In this document: positions 1 to 5,258 of the stretch, in pieces
How the letters are laid out: every line of letters starts with the position of its first letter
Numbering within the stretch: position 1 is the stretch's first letter
Assembly (NCBI GenBank): GCA_022360075.1
Contig: JAKSDN010001482.1
Span: forward strand, 1 to 9,741
Reading direction: 5' to 3'
DNA length: 9,741 bases
Origin: Kiloniellales bacterium
GTDB lineage: Bacteria; Pseudomonadota; Alphaproteobacteria; Kiloniellales; JAKSDN01
Made by a program: the position numbers and the translations under genes
Notes under the pieces: model-generated
Seen by the model: the letters and a program-made list of their open reading frames with translations, nothing else
Database searches by the model: none
What the model was told of the DNA's origin: nothing

Positions 1-213
1 ACCGATGGCAAAGCCGATCGTAGTCGCGGTGTAGGGCAGGGAAGCGCCGCTGCGATCGACCCCGAACTCCGCCTCGATCGTCGGCAGCACGACCACGACC
101 GACCAGAGCCCGACCCCGCCGATCGTGCTCACCGCCAAGGACGCCGCCAGCCGACCCCAGGCGTAGCGGCTGTCGAGCCCGTCGCTTTCCGGCAAGGCTT
201 GGCGCGTGGTCAT
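1..213 (-). CDS. MFS transporter, N-terminal part (runs off left edge)
   Basis: The ATG is at 213-211 and 71 codons are open to the window edge. The translation has a short polar N-terminus (MTTRQALPESDGLDSRYAWG), then a first membrane segment at about residues 20-43 that ends in VVVVLPTIEAEFGVDRS. After a short loop the start of a second membrane segment follows (LPYTATTIGFAIG). A hydrophobic helix, then P-x-I-x-x-x-F, then a Ser/Thr/Gly-rich second helix is typical of the first two helices of major facilitator superfamily exporters and permeases. The substrate cannot be told. It lies downstream of the acetyltransferase gene on the same strand, 149 bp away, so co-transcription is possible but not shown. 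An imperfect palindrome at 281-297 (6-bp stem, 5-nt loop, no T-run) sits in the gap. Family call fairly sure; function unknown. Confidence 0.75.
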   Translation of the reverse strand, partial: MTTRQALPESDGLDSRYAWGRLAASLAVSTIGGVGLWSVVVVLPTIEAEFGVDRSGASLPYTATTIGFAIG

Positions 214-362
214 GACGGCGCGGCGAACCTCTCTCGAACTGAGCGCAACTCAAAGCCTCGCCGACGATTGCGGCTGACTGGACCGAAGGCCTCGGTCGGA
301 ACGGGTTTGGGTTAGGAAGGCCTTTAACTCTGGACCCAATACCGAGGCAAAGGCAAGGCGTC

Positions 363-830
363 CTAAATCACCTTCTCGTAGAACAGGCTCAGCGCGATCG
401 CGCGCGCCGGCATGTCGAAATAGGGACCGAACTCTCTGCGTGGACGGAAACCGGTGCGTTCGTAGAACCGGATCGCCGCATGCTGATAGCGGCCGGTTTC
501 CAGGCGGAGGCAAGCCAAGCCGGCGTCGCGCGCTTCGGCCTCGATCCTAGCGAGCAGGGCCTCCGCGACGCCGCGCCCGCGCGCCGACTCTCGGGCGTAC
601 ATGCGCTTGACCTCGGCGTAGTCCTTGAGCAGAGCGACGCCACCGCAGCCGGCGGCGGTCCCGTCCAGACGCGCCACGAAGAAGCGGACATGCGGTGCGA
701 AGAGCTCTTCGATCGAAAGGCCGTGCTGCTGGTCGTCGGCATAGGGGCCATCGAGGGCCGCGTTCAGCTCTTCCAGAAGCGCTTTGATATCCGGGGTCGC
801 CGATCCGGCCCTTTCGACTTTGATGTGCAT
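363..830 (-). CDS. GNAT family N-acetyltransferase
   Basis: A 155-residue protein that probably transfers an acetyl group from acetyl-CoA to an unidentified amine in the cytoplasm. GNAT features in order: FFVARLDGTAAGCGGVAL (about 50-67, strands β2-β3); VKRMYARESARGRGVAEALL (about 74-93), the acetyl-CoA pyrophosphate-binding motif A with its R-G-R-G-V loop; LRLETG (108-113); and AIRFYERTGF (119-128), the conserved C-terminal helix. Length is usual for single-domain GNATs. I chose the ATG at 830 because the translation then begins MHIKVERA, a normal first strand. The frame is also open to a TTG at 848, which would add six residues. Neither start has a strong Shine-Dalgarno; GGACAGG lies just upstream of the ATG. 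It is transcribed divergently from the aminotransferase gene. Confidence 0.85.
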   Translation of the reverse strand: MHIKVERAGSATPDIKALLEELNAALDGPYADDQQHGLSIEELFAPHVRFFVARLDGTAAGCGGVALLKDYAEVKRMYARESARGRGVAEALLARIEAEARDAGLACLRLETGRYQHAAIRFYERTGFRPRREFGPYFDMPARAIALSLFYEKVI

Positions 831-1010
831 CGCCCTGTCCCGAGACAATCCTAACGGGTGTGACAGTTATCCCCTCCCTGTCGGTCGTTCAAGTGCGACT
901 TCGCCGGGTACCGGGTTTGTCGTCGCACCGCCGATGCGCTATTCGATGTCTCGGGCCCGGGATACTGGTGCCTGATGATCGAAGGTTGGCGGAGACCTGG
1001 AATACCAGAC

Positions 1011-1126
1011 TGCGTCCTTCGAGACGCCCGCTGTCGCGGGCTCCTCAGGATGAGGACATATGATGATGCCATCCTCGGTTGACCTCATCCTGAGGAGCAT
1101 CCGAAGGATGCGTCTCGAAGGACGCA
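1011..1126. repeat. Extragenic palindromic element 1 (REP/BIME-like doublet)
   Basis: A large inverted repeat. The outer 17-bp arms are perfect: TGCGTCCTTCGAGACGC (1011-1027) against 1110-1126. The inner 16-bp arms are also perfect: GCTCCTCAGGATGAGG (1040-1055) against 1083-1098. Between outer and inner arms each side carries a different small hairpin: GCCCGC-TGTC-GCGGGC on the left (1026-1041) and GCATCC-GAA-GGATGC on the right (1097-1111). The central spacer is 27 nt. Repeats with a TCCTTCGAGACGC...CTCAGGATGAGG theme are common extragenic elements in alphaproteobacterial genomes (from memory, not searched). It lies 67 bp upstream of the aminotransferase start. In RNA it would form a strong structure; there is no T-tract, so it is not a canonical terminator. 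Confidence 0.85.
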
Positions 1127-1180
1127 GGGTGGATCCGCAGCCCTCCAATTGGTCCAAATCTCATTGGCTCTCAAACTCTC

Positions 1181-1185
1181 AGGAG
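1181..1185 (+). promoter_or_regulatory. Shine-Dalgarno AGGAG of the aminotransferase gene
   Basis: AGGAG with a 7-nt spacer before the ATG at 1193. This fixes the start, and no longer in-frame alternative is needed. Confidence 0.75.
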
Positions 1186-1192
1186 TGCCGCC

Positions 1193-2302
1193 ATGACCTA
1201 CGCCTTTTCCGACATCCTCGCCGCCGTGCCGGCGATGACGCCCTTCGTCGGGCCGGAGACGCTGGAGCGTCGCCGCGGGGCGCCCTTCGCATATCGGATC
1301 GGCGCCAACGAGAGCGCCTTCGGCGTCTCGCCCAAGGCGCGCGAAGCCATGGCGGCGGAGCTGGAAAGGGTCAATTGGTACTGCGATCCGGAGCACTTCG
1401 ATCTGCGTGAGAGGCTCGCCGCCGAGCTCGGCGTCACGCGCCGGAACATCGTGATCGGCGAGGGAATCGACGGCCTCCTGGGCGTGATCGTTCGCGCCTT
1501 CACCAACCCGGGCGACGCGATCGTGACCTCGGCCGGGGCCTATCCGACCTTCAACTACCATGTCACCGGCTACGGCGGCCGGCTGGTCTTCGTGCCCTAC
1601 CGCGACGACTGCCACAACGACGTCGAGGCCCTGCTCGTGGCGGCGCGGCGCGAGCGCGCAAAGCTGCTGTTCCTGGCCAATCCGGACAACCCGACCGGCA
1701 CGCTTCTGCCGCGCGCCGCGATCGAGCAGGCGTTGGCCGGCCTGCCCGAAGGTTGCCTGCTGGTGCTCGACGAGGCCTACGCCGATTTCGTGCCGGCCGA
1801 GGAACTCCTGCCCATGGATGTGGAGGACGCGCGCCTGATCCGCCTGCGCACCTTTTCCAAGGCCCACGGCATGGCCGGCCTGCGGGTCGGCTACGGCATC
1901 GCCGCGGAAGACCTGATCGCCGCCTTCGACAAGATCCGGCTGCACTTCGGCGTCGGTCGACTGGCACAGATCGCCGCGGCCGCCTCGCTCGACGATCCGG
2001 ACTTCGCGGCGAGCGTCGTGCAGCGGGTCGCCGAGGGGCGCGAGGACTACGCCGCGCTCGGCCGCGACCTCAACCTCGCGACCATCAAGTCTCATACCAA
2101 CTTCGTCGCCTTCGACCTTGAGAGCGCGGAGGCGTCGGAGCGTATGGTCGCGCTGCTCGACGAACGCGGCGTCTTCGTGCGCCGCCCGGGCGTCGCCCCG
2201 CTCAGCCGTTTCGTGCGCGTGACCGTCGGCACGCCCGAGGAGCGCTCCGGCTTCGCCGCGGCCTTTCGCGATGCGCTGGGGACGTTGCGGGGTGGGGCTT
2301 AG
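1193..2302 (+). CDS. HisC-like PLP-dependent aminotransferase (class I/II)
   Basis: A 369-residue fold-type I aminotransferase of the histidinol-phosphate aminotransferase group. Visible motifs: ANESAFGVSP (38-47), matching the HisC N-terminal substrate loop; YCDPEHFDLRERLAAELGV (63-81), equivalent to the HisC Y-P-D-x-x-x-x-x-L-R region; ANPDNPTGT (162-170), the PLP-ring Asn; DEAYADF (193-199), with the Asp that contacts the pyridine nitrogen and the Tyr; TFSKAHGMAGLRVGY (220-234), with Lys223 as the Schiff-base lysine and Arg231; and VRVTVGTPEE (341-350), with the carboxylate-binding Arg342. All catalytic residues are present and the length is normal. HisC-like proteins outside his operons often act on aromatic or other amino acids. 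No histidine-biosynthesis gene is seen here, so I give no his symbol. Co-directional with the flavin reductase gene 173 bp downstream, with a repeat between them. Confidence 0.88.
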   Translation: MTYAFSDILAAVPAMTPFVGPETLERRRGAPFAYRIGANESAFGVSPKAREAMAAELERVNWYCDPEHFDLRERLAAELGVTRRNIVIGEGIDGLLGVIVRAFTNPGDAIVTSAGAYPTFNYHVTGYGGRLVFVPYRDDCHNDVEALLVAARRERAKLLFLANPDNPTGTLLPRAAIEQALAGLPEGCLLVLDEAYADFVPAEELLPMDVEDARLIRLRTFSKAHGMAGLRVGYGIAAEDLIAAFDKIRLHFGVGRLAQIAAAASLDDPDFAASVVQRVAEGREDYAALGRDLNLATIKSHTNFVAFDLESAEASERMVALLDERGVFVRRPGVAPLSRFVRVTVGTPEERSGFAAAFRDALGTLRGGA

Positions 2303-2333
2303 TGTCATGTGTCTTGCTGTCGGATATCGAGCG

Positions 2334-2422
2334 ATCCTCACCCTTCGACAGGCTCAGGATGAGGGGATGGACTTGTGATTTGCCGCTAGCCGCTCATGCT
2401 GAGCTTGTCGAAGCGTGAGGAT
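2334..2422. repeat. Extragenic palindromic element 2
   Basis: An inverted repeat with 31-bp arms, 2334-2364 against 2392-2422, identical at 27 of 31 positions, and a 27-nt spacer. The arms carry the motif CTTCGACA-G-GCTCAGGATGAG, a widespread alphaproteobacterial intergenic repeat (from memory). Each arm is itself partly palindromic (CCTCA...TGAGG). It shares CTCAGGATGAGG with element 1 (1044-1055) and has the same spacer length, so the two look like relatives. It sits between the aminotransferase stop and the flavin reductase start, where it could attenuate read-through or stabilise the upstream mRNA. Confidence 0.85.
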
Positions 2423-2465
2423 AGAACCGCCGGTGGCCGCCGGACCGGACCGCCACTACACAAGT

Positions 2466-2470
2466 AGGAA
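2466..2470 (+). promoter_or_regulatory. Shine-Dalgarno AGGAA of the flavin reductase gene
   Basis: AGGAA with a 5-nt spacer before the ATG at 2476. It supports that start. Confidence 0.6.
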
Positions 2471-2475
2471 CTGAC

Positions 2476-3090
2476 ATGTTCTACGAGACCCGCAGCAACG
2501 ACCACGGCCTGCCGCACGATCCCTTCAAGAGCTGTGTGGCGCCGCGGCCGATCGGCTGGATCACGACGCTCGATACCGAGGGCCGGGTCAACCTGGCGCC
2601 CTACAGCTTCTTCAACGGCGTCGCCTCCGACCCGCCGATGGTCATGTTCGCCAACAACGCGCCGGCCGCACGCCCGGCCAAGGACAGCCTGGCCAACTGT
2701 GAGGCGACCGGCGAGTTCGTCTGCAACATCGCGACCTGGGATCTGCGCGAGGCCATGAACCGCACCAGCGCGCCGGTACCGGCCGGCACCGACGAGATGA
2801 CGCTCGCCGGCCTTGAGGCCGTGCCCGCGCGCCTGGTCAAGCCGCCGCGGGTCAAGGCCGCGCCAATTCACCTCGAGTGCCTCTATCATCAGACCGTAGA
2901 GCTGCCCTGTGATGCGCCCGGCGGCCGCAATGCCATGGTGCTCGGCCGCGTGGTCGGGGTCCACATCGACGAGGCGGTGTTGACCGACGGCCTGGTCGAT
3001 CCGACCAAGTTCAAGCCGATCGCCCGGCTCGGCTATATGGACTACACCTTGGTCGAGACCGTCTTTACCATGCACCGGCCGAGCGCATGA
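2476..3090 (+). CDS. Flavin reductase-like protein, DIM6/NTAB family
   Basis: A 204-residue split-barrel flavin-binding protein. The N-terminus has PRPIGWITTLDTEGRVNLAP (23-42) and YSFFNGVASDPPMVMF (43-58), the FMN-binding signature of the family. Next come KDSLANCEATGEFVCNI (69-85), then the core strand beginning IHLECLYHQTVELP (131-144), GRVVGVHID (157-165) and ARLGYMDYT (183-191). Length is usual for the group. Members either reduce free FMN/FAD with NAD(P)H, often for a partner monooxygenase, or bind FMN with uncharacterised roles. No monooxygenase is visible in this window. It ends 45 bp before the stop codon of the convergent membrane gene. Its final 33 codons and stop are duplicated in degraded form at 4178-4279. 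Confidence 0.88.
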   Translation: MFYETRSNDHGLPHDPFKSCVAPRPIGWITTLDTEGRVNLAPYSFFNGVASDPPMVMFANNAPAARPAKDSLANCEATGEFVCNIATWDLREAMNRTSAPVPAGTDEMTLAGLEAVPARLVKPPRVKAAPIHLECLYHQTVELPCDAPGGRNAMVLGRVVGVHIDEAVLTDGLVDPTKFKPIARLGYMDYTLVETVFTMHRPSA

Positions 3091-3135
3091 GGCCGGGACG
3101 GCGGCGATCCGCTTTCGGAACCCTTAGGCACGAAG

Positions 3136-4089
3136 CTATTTCTCCGACTGGAGTGCGTCGGCCGCGTCCTTCTCGGTCACGATTTCGCTGTCAACACGTC
3201 GCTGCCGGAGCGTTTCCCGTAGCAGCGCAACAGACCAGCGGATCAAGGTAGCAACGAACACGGCGGCGAAGACCGCCCAAAATAGCACTTGTCCGCCCGG
3301 CCGCTCTCCGGTGAAGTCCACCCCCATGACCAAAGCTTCATACAAAACCCACCAGAACGCCTCACGAGAGAACACACTGTCGATCACCGCAGCCCAGGCG
3401 AAAAGCTCACCCCAACGGGCCTCGAAGAAGTCGAGGACTTCGAGCGTTGCCTTTCTATACGGGCCGGTCCCTGTGCTGTTGATTGGCGCCGGCCTCTTTG
3501 CGGATTTGGTCCGGACCGAGGCATGGGGACGATTGCCGTCGGCGTCTGCAAGCGAGACGCGCTGGTGCCAGGCGTAGGCGGCAAGAAAGCTCACCGCCAG
3601 GACCAAGCATGGCAGAACAGATTCTCTTGCGAACGTGAAGCCTGCAGGTCCCAGAAGCGCTTGGCCTCCGGACCAAGTGGTAAACCAAGCGAACCAAGCG
3701 ATTAAGAGCCAGCCAAGAGGCGTGATCGAGGCAAGAATTGGCGCGATGCCCAGTCCAATGCGGGATCGTTGTACTCGGGTCCCTCGGGTCGAGAATAGTC
3801 TCGTCACTATCCCCAGAAGCACGGCCACCAAAGCAGCCACAAGGCAGATAAGGAGGAATCGGAACAGCGGATCCAGAATAAACGATGAAGCGGGCATGGC
3901 CGATTCGTCCCAGGGTAGCGTGCCCCATTCGAGGCTCACGATCTGACTGAGAAACTGGCTGAATTGAGCGATCACAGTGCCCGGTTGGTCCTGGGCGGGA
4001 ATCCAAACCAGAAACCGAAGCAGGACAAGTACCGAAAGGACAGCAATCCAAAGAGCCGTGTGCTTGATGAGGGCTTTCGCTCGATACAC
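3136..4089 (-). CDS. Integral membrane protein, possible divergent DppB-type ABC permease
   Basis: A 317-residue polytopic membrane protein if translation starts at the GTG at 4089-4087. That start places the first membrane helix at residues 10-30. The frame is open further, to a TTG at 4293, but the extra 68 residues are polar, lie antisense to the duplicated flavin-reductase tail and look non-coding. GGAG lies 11 nt before the GTG, a loose spacing. Helices are at about 10-30, 75-97, 112-137, 156-176 and 267-292, with a further amphipathic stretch near 228-250. The order resembles dipeptide/oligopeptide ABC permeases of the DppB type: SQFLSQIVSLEWGTL (about 44-58), LPCLVLAVSFLAAYA (159-173), then ATLEVLDFFEARWGELFAWA and VIDSVFS (235-241), like the family's V-x-E-x-V-F-S. 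The EAA-loop glycine pattern is weak, so function is uncertain. No ATPase, partner permease or peptide-binding protein adjoins. Hand-counted GC on sampled lines is about 53-57%, far below its neighbours, suggesting acquisition. Confidence 0.6.
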   Translation of the reverse strand: MYRAKALIKHTALWIAVLSVLVLLRFLVWIPAQDQPGTVIAQFSQFLSQIVSLEWGTLPWDESAMPASSFILDPLFRFLLICLVAALVAVLLGIVTRLFSTRGTRVQRSRIGLGIAPILASITPLGWLLIAWFAWFTTWSGGQALLGPAGFTFARESVLPCLVLAVSFLAAYAWHQRVSLADADGNRPHASVRTKSAKRPAPINSTGTGPYRKATLEVLDFFEARWGELFAWAAVIDSVFSREAFWWVLYEALVMGVDFTGERPGGQVLFWAVFAAVFVATLIRWSVALLRETLRQRRVDSEIVTEKDAADALQSEK

Positions 4090-4177
4090 GTTCTGGATTG
4101 CTCCGAAGTTTGAGCCTCGATTGTAACACGGCGCACCAACGCGATAGCATTCAGGGCGACGAGCCAATCCTAACGAA

Positions 4178-4279
4178 GGCCTGATAGACCCCACCAAGTT
4201 CAATCTGATCGCCCGGCTCAGTTGGTTGGCTTTCACCTTCGTCGAGGCGGTCTCAACCACGAACCGGCCGAGCGCGTGA
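4178..4279 (+). pseudogene. Remnant of a flavin reductase gene (last 33 codons plus stop)
   Basis: These 102 bp align without gaps to 2989-3090, the 3' end of the flavin reductase gene, at 80 of 102 positions by hand count. Both end in C-G-G-C-C-G-A-G-C-G-C then the TGA stop. The translation reads GLIDPTKFNLIARLSW... and ends TTNRPSA, against GLVDPTKFKPIARLGY... and MHRPSA in the intact gene. About 20 of 33 residues match. Many changes alter the protein, and the frame has a stop just upstream (4145-4147) with no start or N-terminal domain, so it is not a gene. It ends 31 bp before the binding-protein gene. See the findings for interpretation. Confidence 0.8.
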
Positions 4280-4300
4280 GGCTGGCTCGGCAAGCAGACA

Positions 4301-4305
4301 GGGAA
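4301..4305 (+). promoter_or_regulatory. Shine-Dalgarno GGGAA before the GTG-start binding-protein gene
   Basis: ACAGGGAA followed by a 5-nt spacer precedes the GTG at 4311. It supports the non-ATG start. The nearby ATG at 4306 is in another frame. Confidence 0.5.
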
Positions 4306-4310
4306 ATGCC

Positions 4311-5198
4311 GTGAGCGAAGAAATCAGCATCGAGTTCACCCGCTTCTCGGCCTTCTACAGCCCGCTGATCGCGACCATCGCCGGCGGTTTTCTCGAAGAG
4401 GAGGGCTTGAAGCCCAAGCACGCCGTGGCGCCGCCCAACAAGTCGGCGATCGCGGCCCTGCTCGACGGCTCGGCCCATGTCGTACAGTCGGCGCTGTCGC
4501 AGGGCTTCGGGCCGCTCGAGCGCGGCGAGACACCGCCGGTCGTCCACTTCGCCCAGATCAACGAGATGGACGGCTTCTTCATCGCCGGCCGGCGGTCCGA
4601 TCCGGATTTCACCTGGAATAAGCTGACGAGTGGAAAGGTGCTGGTCGACCACGGCGGCCAGCCGCTCGCCATGTTCAAGTACGCCTGCCTGAAACGCGGC
4701 GTCGACTTCGCCGCGATCGACGCGGTCGATGCCGGCGACGTCCAGGCCATGGACGCGGCCTTTCGCGCGGGCGAGGGCGACTACATCCATCAGCAGGGCC
4801 CGGCGCCGCAGCAGCTCGAGCATGACGGCGTCGGCCATGTCCTGGCCTCGGTCGGCGAGGCGATCGGGCCCTGCGGCTTCTCCAGCCTGGCCGCGACCCG
4901 GGAGTGGCTCGATACGAACATGGCCCGGGCCTTCATGCGCGCCTACCGCAAGGCGCGACGCTGGCTGACCGAAGTCCCGGCCGGCGAGGTCGCCGCGCTG
5001 GAGGCGCGTTTCTTCCCGGAGATCGCGCCCGAGGCGCTGACCAGGACGATCGCCTTCTATCAGCAGCTGGGCTGCTGGACACCGCACGTCGAGATCACCA
5101 AGTCCGCCTATGACGTCACTGTCGACGTCTTTCTCAAGGCCGGCCGCATCACGGCCGCCCATCCCTACGCGGCGATCGTTGTCAGCCCGCCCGAGTGA
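4311..5198 (+). CDS. ABC-type substrate-binding protein, SsuA/THI5 (NMT1)-like, no signal peptide
   Basis: A 295-residue type 2 periplasmic-binding fold protein. The N-terminus ISIEFTRFSAFYSPLIATIAG (5-25) followed by GFLEEEGLKPKHAV (26-39) matches the SsuA/THI5 pattern of a first strand, then a helix, then G-F-F-x-E-E-G-L. KSAIAALLDGSAHVVQSALSQGF (44-66), DGFFIAGR (87-94) and KVLVDHGGQP (109-118) correspond to later ligand-site segments. Relatives usually bind sulfonates, nitrate, pyrimidines or other small molecules for ABC uptake. Here the N-terminus is polar and no hydrophobic leader is found in the open frame upstream of the GTG. The protein is therefore probably cytoplasmic, or the family role differs. 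It starts 31 bp after the flavin-reductase remnant and ends 60 bp before the molybdenum hydroxylase gene, so the two are probably co-transcribed. No permease or ATPase of this family is in the window. Confidence 0.8.
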   Translation: MSEEISIEFTRFSAFYSPLIATIAGGFLEEEGLKPKHAVAPPNKSAIAALLDGSAHVVQSALSQGFGPLERGETPPVVHFAQINEMDGFFIAGRRSDPDFTWNKLTSGKVLVDHGGQPLAMFKYACLKRGVDFAAIDAVDAGDVQAMDAAFRAGEGDYIHQQGPAPQQLEHDGVGHVLASVGEAIGPCGFSSLAATREWLDTNMARAFMRAYRKARRWLTEVPAGEVAALEARFFPEIAPEALTRTIAFYQQLGCWTPHVEITKSAYDVTVDVFLKAGRITAAHPYAAIVVSPPE

Positions 5199-5248
5199 GC
5201 CAGCGCCAGGCCCGCGCGCCGCGCGGCCATCGTCCGCACGCCAAAGAC

Positions 5249-5253
5249 AGGAG
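5249..5253 (+). promoter_or_regulatory. Shine-Dalgarno AGGAG of the molybdenum hydroxylase gene
   Basis: AGGAG with a 5-nt spacer before the ATG at 5259. It favours this ATG over the in-frame ATG two codons later at 5265. Confidence 0.7.
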
Positions 5254-5258
5254 CCGCC

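Larger units (their letters stand above)
831..1192. other. Divergent intergenic region with a large palindromic repeat
   Basis: A 362-bp gene-free stretch between two divergently transcribed genes, so it should hold both promoters. I could not identify convincing -35/-10 hexamers. The GNAT-proximal half (831-1010) contains a 7-bp inverted repeat GTGCGAC/GTCGCAC (893-899 and 922-928, 22-nt gap) and a CGGGCCCG palindrome (952-959). Either could be an operator, but both are short enough to arise by chance in GC-rich DNA. The aminotransferase-proximal half is mostly the repeat at 1011-1126. No plausible small gene was seen. Confidence 0.6.

Noticed and set aside
281..297. GACCGA/TCGGTC palindrome as a terminator for the acetyltransferase gene
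   Set aside because: Only a 6-bp stem, with no T-run in the direction of transcription.
1193..2302. Histidine-biosynthesis hisC
   Set aside because: The sequence is HisC-like, but there are no neighbouring his genes and the context is catabolic, so the specific name is not supported.
1085..2341. 418-codon open frame on the minus strand opposite the aminotransferase
   Set aside because: It is antisense to a gene with all PLP-aminotransferase motifs. Its translation is rich in Arg, Gly, His and Asp with no domain pattern, as expected for a GC-rich shadow frame, and it also runs through an intergenic repeat.
3455..4150. 231-codon minus-strand frame overlapping the membrane-protein gene
   Set aside because: Its translation has scattered Cys, Pro, Ser and Arg and no membrane helices, whereas the overlapping frame has five clear helices.
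4090..4293. N-terminal 68-codon extension of the membrane protein to a TTG at 4293
   Set aside because: The added part is polar and has no better ribosome site. It lies opposite the flavin-reductase remnant, whose plus-strand reading explains the sequence. The GTG at 4089 puts the first helix near the N-terminus, as in permeases.
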